Of a stretch of 64,000 nucleotides of DNA, positions 57,401-64,000 are shown one piece after another. Position numbers and translations under genes: made by a program. The DNA lies in contig MU277711.1 of NCBI GenBank assembly GCA_022385805.1, forward strand, positions 1 through 64,000. The letters run 5' to 3'. Origin of the DNA: Pilatotrama ljubarskyi. Taxonomy: Eukaryota; Basidiomycota; Agaricomycetes; Polyporales; Polyporaceae. Each line of letters starts with the position of its first letter. Positions within the stretch are counted from its first letter, which is position 1. Below the pieces are notes generated by a model. That model did no database searches, was not told where the DNA came from, and saw nothing but the letters and a program-made list of their open reading frames with translations.

Positions 57401-58391
57401 CTCGGTGAAGAGCAAGGAGAGATTGAAGCGCAGCTTCTCGGGACGCTTGCCCGGCGGGGGTGGCGCAAGCATCGGTCCGTAAGGGTTGTGTACCGTCGGT
57501 TGCTGGTTCGACGGAGCTGAGGGCGAGCGCGTTGATGGTGGGCGTGTCGAGGGAGGCCGTGTCGACGGCGGACGGGTCGAGGGCGGTCGACTACCAGATG
57601 CTTCACTTGCTGGCTCCGCGATGAAGGGTGGTGGTGGGGGATGATTTTTCAGCGGGGCTCGGCGAAGGGCTTGGGTGTCTGGGGGTGCATCCTTCCAAGT
57701 GGCCGTGCCTGCGGCGGAATCCTGGGGTACAGCGAGCGTTCGCGACTTGAACTCTTCGTAACGTCGCTTGAGTGGATCCACTGGTCTAGCACGACGCTGG
57801 ATGCCATGTTGGAAGATCTTGTCGGCTTCCTCCAGTCTGTGGGGAATCGCGCCCCGTCAGCATCATGCAGGATGCAAGACAGCGTACATAAGTGGTTGAA
57901 ATTGTAGCCGATGTCATTCATCGCGGGATACACCCCCGTGAAGCGAGCTATTCATGTAAGGAAAGCAGGTGGCACGACGGCTGGACAGGGCCCAAGGGGA
58001 TGCCATGAGCGAGTAGCACTCACTTTCCACGTCTGTAAAGGTCCAGCGCATAGTCCTGATAGGTCTGCGCGTATATCTTGCCTATGCCTTTTGAAAGGAT
58101 GAAGGCATAGATGACCGTGGGATCCTCCACATGTTTGGCATAGAGCAGCCAGAGCTTCGTATACCTCAAGTCGCTCTTGTATGCGTCATCGTCGAGAAAG
58201 TGTCGTGTAGCCTCATCCAGAAGCTCAATCAGGCCAGAGTGGGCCAGGTCGTCCTCGTACGCATCCAGCGTCCACTTCACGAAATCGTCGTAGGCCGCGA
58301 GCGGATCGGCATCTTCGGTGAGTGCGACCGCAAGACGTTCTCTGTACTTGTCGCGTTTCTTTGCGAGTTTCGCGGCCTGATCGGGCTCCAT
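54428..58391 (-). CDS. BUB1: Spindle-checkpoint kinase BUB1
   Basis: Four exons in phase (58391-58024, 57836-57016, 56959-56889, 56827-54428) give 1219 aa. N-terminal Mad3/BUB1 TPR region (about 1-165; WLLYAKHVEDPTVIYAFI, GIQRRARPVDPLKRRYEEF) targets KNL1/Spc105 at kinetochores. A following RFNLSLLFTEDGTEYSMQEA segment resembles the GLEBS/Bub3-binding region. The middle ~500 residues are disordered with RPPST repeats and repeated PF(V/S)(D)ENA motifs. C-terminal kinase (about 870-1200): LGEGGFGSVFEAIDL glycine loop, IHGDVKIDN catalytic loop in the HGD form typical of BUB1, and LIDFGRTID. All key residues remain, so catalytic activity is expected; its classical substrate is histone H2A. One gene with both TPR and full kinase domains fits BUB1 rather than kinase-less Mad3. 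Confidence 0.92.
57526..57592 (-). repeat. RPPST coding tandem repeat in BUB1
   Basis: Four near-perfect tandem copies of a 15-bp unit (read on + as GGCGTGTCGAGGGAG variants) code RPPST-RPPST-RPPST-RPPST in the disordered linker after the TPR domain. A length-variable, phosphorylatable linker is likely. Confidence 0.75.
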
Positions 58392-59065
58392 GGATGAGGG
58401 CGGGTCTTGAGGAGGGGAGCGGGGGCGGGGGCGGGGGCGGGCTCGGAGTCGGAGTCGGGGTAGTCAATGTCGAACGGAACGGAGCGCGTGGACGGTTGTC
58501 GCGACTCGCGTTCGGCGCGTCCATCACGTGATTGCGTCTGAATCTCCCCCGGACTTCAGCCCAGGTTGTGTTCCTTGTCGACTCTATGCTCATGACAGGA
58601 ATCATTTTGTTTCCTGGCTCCACAGCGAAGTTGAAGGAACATCCTTGACCCACACCTCGACGTTCTAGGAGCACCAGCATGTGCTGAGCAGGTCTCGTGT
58701 CAACAGCATGGATGACGGGTCTTGAATATCATAGTTAACGCATCCAACGTCCATGATGCGAATTAATACACTATGTATGCCACAACCAGCACCCCGACAA
58801 CTCCGAGTCTCCTGTCGGTGCTCCCGCCAGTCCAGTGGTACCCGTACTGGCTGCTGACCGCTGGGCGGAGAAGCTTCTTTATGTGGCGATCTAACGCAAG
58901 CCCAAGTTTTGGGTCGCTAGTGAGTAGCAATGGTGTTCAGTGCACTCGTTGTACGAAGGCTGGATGCAAACGCTGAATAGTCGTTACTACGGTAGAGCTA
59001 CAATGAGTCTGCTGTAAAGTACAAGTCCAAACGACCCGACGTAATGGTCAAGAGCGGACGGTCTT
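58392..59065. other. Intergenic, BUB1 to SNF5
   Basis: About 670 bases: BUB1 promoter and SNF5 3' flank. A purine/GC-rich GGGGGCGGGGGCGG tract lies at about 58420-58440 just upstream of the BUB1 start. Nothing else recognised. Confidence 0.5.
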
Positions 59066-60932
59066 TCACCTTCGCCTTGAGCGAGCAGTCGACTGAAACT
59101 TAGACGTCTCGCGCCGCAGTCGTCTGAACGGCACGTCAGCATACAATGGCAGGAGTGTAAACCAAAATAGGACTTGCCGGCTTGCTCGTTCCCTCTCGAG
59201 CTCCCTCCGCTCGACCTCTTCTGCAGTAAGCACCTCAAAGCGCGTCCTGAACTCCTCCGCCTCCGCCCAGTCTCGCCACACACTCCTGAGCGGTTTCGGG
59301 CCGCGTCCATCCTTCGGCGCACGGCCCCACGCAAGACCGAGGCCGGTCTTGTCCTTGAGAAGGCTCTGCCCGCTCTTGTCGCGCGGGCGTTCCGCCGCAG
59401 GCGTGCCCTCCTCTGCTGCCTCGCGTGACTCGCCACCGATGACGCCCCACTCGATCGCGTCGCGTTTGTGCTTGACGATCTCTTCGTGAATTGCGTGCGC
59501 GATGAGCGGCGCTGCCTCTCCCGCGAGCCCGAGTTCCGTGCAGAGCTTGACCGAGAACTCTTCGGGCGTGAGCGGGGAGAGGAGGTCCCACTCGATGTGG
59601 TCGAGGAGGTGGTGCGTCGCAATTTGCACGTCAATCTGGCCTCCAAATGTCAGATACAACGCCTCTCGAATGACGCAGAGTACGTACGCTGAGAATGACA
59701 CGGCATTCGTTGACTTCTTCACCAGGAGTCTCGTCCTCCGGCTCGGTGATCTCAGCATCCGCACCCAGGTAAGTAGAAGCGACAGCCTCGTGATCCTCTA
59801 TCTGCGCTCGTATCTGCGCCGCGATGGCGTCAACCCATGGCTGGAGCGGCAGATCCAAGTCCGCGCAGAAAATGCGAGCGAAGCTCTCCGGGGTGATCAG
59901 GTTCTCGTTCAGGTTCCACACGAAGCAGTCTCGTATCCGATGCGTCTCCGTTTCGAATTCGACGCGTATGGGGATGAGGGCTGTCGGTTTTTCTGCCTGT
60001 GCGTCTAAGGCGAGCTGCGGGCTGTCATGAAGTAGGCAAGTTCGCGGAATTGCATGCTCAGCTCAGCATACAAGCAGAGGAAGCGCATACTCACAAGTAG
60101 TCATGTCTCGTTGGAGGCATAGGCTTCGGAGTGATGAACTTCGCAGGAGGAACTTGCCCCAAGTAGCTCTGGTCCAGCTCCGTTTTCTCCTTCTGAGGTG
60201 GGTAGGTGGGCGTGGCGGCGCCTGCGCTGGTACCTACGCCCGTGCCCGCATGAAAGACGGAGCTACCAGCAGGGGCGCGACTGGGCAGTCTGGCGGCCCT
60301 CACCGCCTGGCGCGTGCCGCCGCTCGCGATGAAGTCCGAGTCGTCCGAGTCTATCGCGCCCGCGTCGGGGAACTCGTCGCCCGAAGCAGGTTCGGTGTAA
60401 TTAATGACGCCTCCTCGACGTGACGTTCGCGACGCGACTGCGGCGACTGAAGATGGCGCGAGGATTGGTTGCATGAGAAGTGTGGTACCCGTACGGAGAC
60501 GCGACGCATAGGTAGACTGCAAGGCTTGCGGGGTGGTCGGAAGAGGCTGCTGCGAGGACTGTGGTTGGGCCATGGTGTGAAGAGGGATAGCAGCACCAGC
60601 CTGCGGCGTTGCTGGTGGTATCGAAGAGTGGCGGGTGGGCGGTACAGGCGTCTGGGCCTGCGATGCCGGCGCGAGCGTGCTCCCGCGTGTAGGACGGGTA
60701 CTTCGACGCGAGGGGTTCGTACGGCCGTTCGTGGGCGGAGGCGTCACGGACGATGACCAGTGACGGATGTTGTTGAAGTATGCTATTTGGCTCGAGCATA
60801 AAGCACCATTTTCTTCTATAACGTGTCAAATAGCGACGTACCGGCATGTGTGGGTTGCGGAGGCGCAGGCGCAATTGGCTGCTGTCCTCGGAGGAATGTT
60901 GACGGTCCCGCGGCCGCGTTCGGGTCAGACAT
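59066..60932 (-). CDS. SNF5: SWI/SNF chromatin-remodelling subunit SNF5/SMARCB1
   Basis: Five exons in phase (60932-60842, 60782-60095, 60021-59688, 59635-59178, 59123-59066) give 542 aa. The N-terminal ~260 residues are Pro/Ser/Thr-rich. The SNF5 homology domain has both imperfect repeats: RPT1 around RVEFETETHRIRDCFVWN...LITPESFARIFCADLDL and RPT2 around IDVQIATHHLLDHIEWDLLSPLTPEEFSVKL. SNF5 is a core nucleosome-contacting subunit of SWI/SNF or RSC; whether this is the SWI/SNF or RSC (Sfh1) paralogue is not certain. The C-terminus is basic. The last intron (59177-59124, 54 nt) appears to use a GC donor (GCAAGT) and is in frame, so its retention would add 18 residues; the spliced form gives the more family-like SRRLRRETSKF. 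Confidence 0.88.
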
Positions 60933-61213
60933 TGTGAGCAGGGCGCACTGCTGCTATTTGATTCCTTTCAATAGTCTTTGTATGATCGCGTAGGTGCTGC
61001 GAGGGAGTGCAGAGGAGGCAAAGAGGGCGAGAAAGCGGATTGGCGTGGACAGCGCCGCGGTGGTCGAGCTCAAGTCGCGCAAACAATTTGGCGCCCGAGA
61101 CGCGTCAAACACGCGCAAGCGAGGTTCGCACGGGCGCCTACGCACTCTGGCTCTCCCGATCGCCTGTGCTCCAGCAGACTGGCCCAGAGGACTAGTACTC
61201 TGCTATATATGCC
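60933..61213. promoter_or_regulatory. Divergent promoter, SNF5 and 61214 gene
   Basis: 281 bases between divergent start codons. A TATATAT string (61204-61210) sits only 4 bases from the downstream ATG, too close for a TATA box. Confidence 0.4.
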
Positions 61214-62104
61214 ATGTCTCCCACCACCAAGCCCCATCGCGACTTGAAGGTCAAGGTCCCGCGACACAACTCTCAGCGGATCGGCCCAGTTCTCACCTCA
61301 CATGTCGAAGCGGTCGCTCACAGCGAGCGCATCCGGGTCGACGTCCGTCAGACCGCACTGGAGAGGGAGAGCGCACTCGCGCAGGCTATCGTAAGTTTTT
61401 GTCCGTCACTACATGTGGACAACGCCAGACAGGCTTTGGTACCAGGACAGCGCGTCCGAATGGAACTCTCTTCTCTTGACGGCTCGTGCGGCGCGGGGAC
61501 CGCAGTGGGATGTGGGAACCCAACAGTGCGTATTTCGAGCACAGCCCTGCCCTCCCGCAACTCATATCCATGCCTCAGGTGGCTTGTGGACGAGCATTCC
61601 GACCTCTACTACGATCCCACCCCTCTTCTAGACTACATGAAGGAGTCTCAGCAGAACAACTCGGACGAGCCTTCGTCTTCGAAGCAGTCCCAGCGACAGC
61701 AACAAGACTCCGTTAACTCCCCTCGCATGCAGCGCGGCTCGATGCCTCCAGGCGCAATGACTCCCTCCATGACACACAGCCAACTGTACGGAACCCCGCA
61801 GCAGATGGCGTCGCCCCGGCATCCTTACCCTGGCCCGAATCAGGGCATGGGCGGTCCCTACGGGGGCATGGCGCCCATCCCCCCGGCGCAATTCTATGGT
61901 GGCGACGGCGTCCCAGCTTCTCCAATGCAACGCAGCCCAGGTGCTGGCATGGGTATGAACCCTGGGATGGGCATGGGCGGGATGGGTATGAATCCTGCGA
62001 TGGGCATGGGCGGTATGGCACCGGACGGATCGCTTTCGCCCGAGGTGCGCAGAAGAGTCACGCGGGGTATGAGTATGGATGAGTTCGGGAACATGCATGG
62101 TTGA
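61214..62104 (+). CDS. Gln/Met-rich protein with apparent frameshift, unknown function
   Basis: The start (MSPTTKPHRDLKVK) through EREALAQ-type helix RESALAQAI reads well up to 61393. From about 61400 to 61525 the convincing frame is shifted by one base (HYMWTTPDRLWYQDSASEWN, GPQWDVGTQ) and a 53-nt GT-AG intron (61526-61578) then rejoins WLVDEHSDLYYDPTPLLDY in the final exon. The shift falls at a five-T run (61396-61400); one T fewer would restore a single frame. A naive reading without intron or shift is also open to 62104, but its middle is poor in protein-like features. The C-terminal half is disordered with GMGMNP repeats and ends SMDEFGNMHG. I do not recognise the family. Confidence 0.55.
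   Translation: MSPTTKPHRDLKVKVPRHNSQRIGPVLTSHVEAVAHSERIRVDVRQTALERESALAQAIVSFCPSLHVDNARQALVPGQRVRMELSSLDGSCGAGTAVGCGNPTVRISSTALPSRNSYPCLRWLVDEHSDLYYDPTPLLDYMKESQQNNSDEPSSSKQSQRQQQDSVNSPRMQRGSMPPGAMTPSMTHSQLYGTPQQMASPRHPYPGPNQGMGGPYGGMAPIPPAQFYGGDGVPASPMQRSPGAGMGMNPGMGMGGMGMNPAMGMGGMAPDGSLSPEVRRRVTRGMSMDEFGNMHG
61935..62025 (+). repeat. Gly/Met coding repeat (GMGMNP)
   Basis: Imperfect repeats of a ~24-30 bp unit (GGGATGGGCATGGGCGG-like) coding GMGMNPGMGMGGMGMNP-type sequence in the disordered tail. Confidence 0.7.
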
Positions 62105-62420
62105 CGGTGCGCTTGCTTTTCTACCCTTTGGACACTACGTCTGGTATTGCTTTGGTGCTGTATGTTTTACTCCAGCTTTATCCATCAGGATCGGTTTATC
62201 GTACTCGCTGTGCTCCGCGCGAAGGATGCAAGGCATGATGCCTCTTGCTACGTCCGGTGACGTCGACACCAATCCCAAGCTCGGGAGACAGTGCCTGCGA
62301 CAACGCGGATTGCATTGTAAGTACTTTCGGCTGAGTGCACGGGGTCGGAGTGTACTTGATCAAGCGCAACCACTCGTGATACAATGTAACCATTGATTGT
62401 CGGGAGAGCCAAGTGTACGG
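62105..62420. other. Convergent 3' flanks
   Basis: About 315 bases between convergent genes; nothing recognised. Confidence 0.5.
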
Positions 62421-63540
62421 TCAATCCATCCGGTCGAGCCCCTCCTTAACTAGCACCTCACGCGCGCGTCCCTCGTCGACCGCTTCCCAGCCCTGCGCCG
62501 GCGGTCCATCCCGCTCGTCTGCCAGAAATCCGCGCCTCTCCCACCCCCTCCGACAGCACGCCTCAGATTCGATGAGCACGAACTCCAGCTCTGGATTCTC
62601 ATGCACCGTCCCGTCGATAAAGTCCGGGAGCCTGAGCACCCAGCACGCCCTCGGGTGGCCGAAGTCGTCGACGGTACCCACTGGTCGAACCACGCCTGAG
62701 ACAGCCCGGCGGCTGCGCACGGGCAAGGAGGGCGGAAGCGGATCGAGGTAGCAGTCGCAAACGCGGACATACACTCTGAGGTGGGAGATGGGCGCGCGGC
62801 GCTCGTGCAGGTGTCTGCCAAGGATGTCCTGCGAGTGTGGTATCAGGGCACTTGAGCAGATGAAGAGAACGACGACGTTTCCGAGTCGTTGTGCCAATAG
62901 GCCAGAACTTGAGGGGCGGTGGAGTACTCACCGATGCTTGCATTATGCTCAAACCGAGCGCGGTGTGCTTACGGAGCTCGATGATGAGACTGGTGACAGC
63001 AGCCGTCTGCTTGACCGCGTCCAGGGAAAACGCGATGCGGTGGACCATATCCTCCGTTTCCTGTATCAGCACAAAGACAGAGCCTACGGTTGCTGCCCTG
63101 AGCGCGCCCTCCGTGAACTCGTACGGGGTAGCCAAGTACTAGTGCATGATGCGCAGTCTGTCGACGCGGCACGACTCGGACAGGCCGATGCAGAACAGCT
63201 CTAGGGCCGCGGGGACGGCAGCAGGAGGAACCGCAGCCTGTGCGCCCACGTTCAGTGCCACTTCCTGGCATCTGCACGCCGTTGGTGAGCCATCAACGCC
63301 AACAACGCGTGTTCCTCCGGGTTTGGAATGTCGTGGTAGTGAAATGCTTCACTCTGCTTGACGTGTTCGGCGTTGGGAGATAAGTGCACCAGAGGGCCGC
63401 CAATCCAGCCGCTCGCGTCGTCAGCGGGCGAGAAGTTGCGGAGGGCCACTCTATGGACGGGGGGGAAGGAGGGACCATGGTCGGCTACGAATGTATTGCA
63501 GAGCCATAGGTCTAGTCGATTGGTGACGGGATTGCGACGG
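62421..63540 (-). pseudogene. Damaged member of a fungal orphan family
   Basis: Coding-quality segments occur in order on the minus strand: RLDLWLCNTFVADHGP and SGWIGGPLVHLSPNAEH (63533 downward), EVALNVGAQAAVPPAAV and ALELFCIGLSESCRVDRLRI, then YLATPYEFTEGALRAATVG, a phase-0 GT-AG intron after IMQAS, and a C-terminal domain with FGHPRACWVLRLPDFIDGTV and ELEFVLIESEACCRRGWE. Between the first and second segments the frame shifts near 63257-63285 with no usable intron, and an in-frame TAG (63139-63141) separates the second from the third. No start codon is evident upstream. I recall similar proteins as a common, uncharacterised agaricomycete family, unverified. Either a pseudogene or a gene with two sequence errors. 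Confidence 0.6.
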
Positions 63541-63942
63541 CCCGCTGTCGGGAAAGAGTACTACTAGTACTAGTGCGTGCAGATGGGGCTCACTAGTCTG
63601 CGAGAACTTCTTGATATTATTCTGTGACTTGCTCAAGTACGAGCTCTTGCAGCTGCGGTAATAACGCGAGTGCATCTCGCAATTGCGCCGGGGAGGATGC
63701 GCGTACTGCGTGTACGGTATATATACTCAGGGCCTGAGGCCTATATGAGTACTTGAGTACTGAGTTTGTAGCGCCGAACTCGTGCCACAGACGCGTCTCG
63801 TCGCGCCTCCAGCGCCAAACAAGACACAACAACGCGTCCCCAGTTGCGCGCCGCGAGACTCTAGCTCTCGCTTGCTCCTCGCTGTAACCCTCCCCTCGTC
63901 CTCGTCCTCTGCTGCCGTCGATACAGCACACACTCCTTTGCG
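63541..63942. other. Intergenic, promoter of terminal gene
   Basis: About 400 bases. A minus-strand frame here contains a short leucine-rich stretch (LALLPQLQELVLEQ) reminiscent of fungal F-box/LRR proteins, but it cannot be joined in frame to the pseudogene and has no further support. A TATATATA string at about 63717-63724 precedes the terminal gene by ~220 bases. Confidence 0.35.
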
Positions 63943-64000
63943 ATGCAATCTCCTGCGGAGGACGTCCTCCCTCCTGGCATCCCGTCTATTGCGGACCCCT
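63943..64000 (+). CDS. 5' end of a gene cut by the window edge
   Basis: An ATG after a CT-rich leader opens a frame MQSPAEDVLPPGIPSIADP that continues past the last base. Leader composition and codon bias match neighbouring starts. Nineteen residues are too few to name the product. Confidence 0.4.
   Translation, partial: MQSPAEDVLPPGIPSIADP

Noticed and set aside
61204..61210. TATATAT as a TATA box for the 61214 gene
   Set aside because: Only 4 bases before the start codon, leaving no room for a transcription start and leader.
61391..61428. A 38-nt GTAAGT...CAG intron at the frameshift site of the 61214 gene
   Set aside because: Too short and, when removed, leads to a stop within about 16 codons in a poor frame.
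63617..63931. F-box/LRR-like minus-strand frame
   Set aside because: Only one leucine-rich stretch is convincing and it cannot be joined in frame to the neighbouring pseudogene.
1..64000. tRNA, rRNA and CRISPR arrays
   Set aside because: I looked for T-loop GGTTCRA-type motifs, rRNA-like blocks and regularly spaced direct repeats and found none with supporting structure; this is a manual scan, so a covariance-model search could still find a tRNA.

Overview
This window is nuclear DNA of a filamentous fungus, almost certainly an agaricomycete basidiomycete, plausibly a wood-decay polypore. The basis is GC-rich coding DNA, genes cut by many 45-70 nt GT-AG introns with fungal branch points (CTAAC/CTGAC), very short exons, and the protein families present: GH13_5 amylase, eukaryotic RdRP, Ser/Thr-rich GPI protein, and basidiomycete-type orphan families. 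Nothing bacterial (operons, Shine-Dalgarno sites, CRISPR) is visible. I worked out splice models by hand from reading frame and splice consensus; most close exactly in phase.

Layout. 1-95 is an exact copy of part of an exon of the Hsp70-like gene 10.8 kb downstream. 96-5442 is gene-poor with a degenerate tandem repeat. 5443-7431 (-) is an uncharacterised coiled-coil family protein, divergent from 8678-13746 (+), a 13-exon Hsp70-like ATPase carrying an ~870-residue repeat and coiled-coil tail. 14344-16608 (+) is a coiled-coil AT-hook nuclear protein. 17447-20174 (+) is a 19-exon GH13_5 alpha-amylase that converges on an MFS sugar transporter (20363-22977, -), a plausible intracellular alpha-glucan/sugar-uptake pair. 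24326-25204 (-) is an endonuclease/exonuclease/phosphatase protein. 26008-27460 (+) is the ribosome-assembly WD40 protein SQT1. 28127-32747 (+) is an RNA-silencing RNA-dependent RNA polymerase. 33810-34853 (+) is a GPI-anchored secreted protein and 37298-38923 (+) a secreted beta-propeller. 39287-42957 (-) is a Rom2-type RhoGEF. 43203-44222 is a non-autonomous hAT transposon with perfect 8-bp target duplications and a second element nested inside it. 45782-48676 (+) is a large intronless disordered protein. 50117-53636 (+) is Pbp1/ataxin-2, convergent with BUB1 (54428-58391, -). 59066-60932 (-) is SNF5. 61214-62104 (+) is a glutamine/methionine-rich protein with an apparent one-base frameshift. 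62421-63540 (-) is a damaged member of a fungal orphan family. A partial gene starts at 63943.

Most genes are independent housekeeping units: translation and RNP (SQT1, Pbp1), chromatin (SNF5, AT-hook protein), checkpoint (BUB1), cell wall signalling (RhoGEF), RNA silencing (RdRP). The most unusual signals are splicing-related: exons of 2, 4, 11, 14 and 19 nt, one of which completes the codon of a catalytic Asp, and at least three, probably four, GC-AG introns, concentrated in the RdRP gene. The other main signals are the Hsp70 fusion architecture and the nested transposon.
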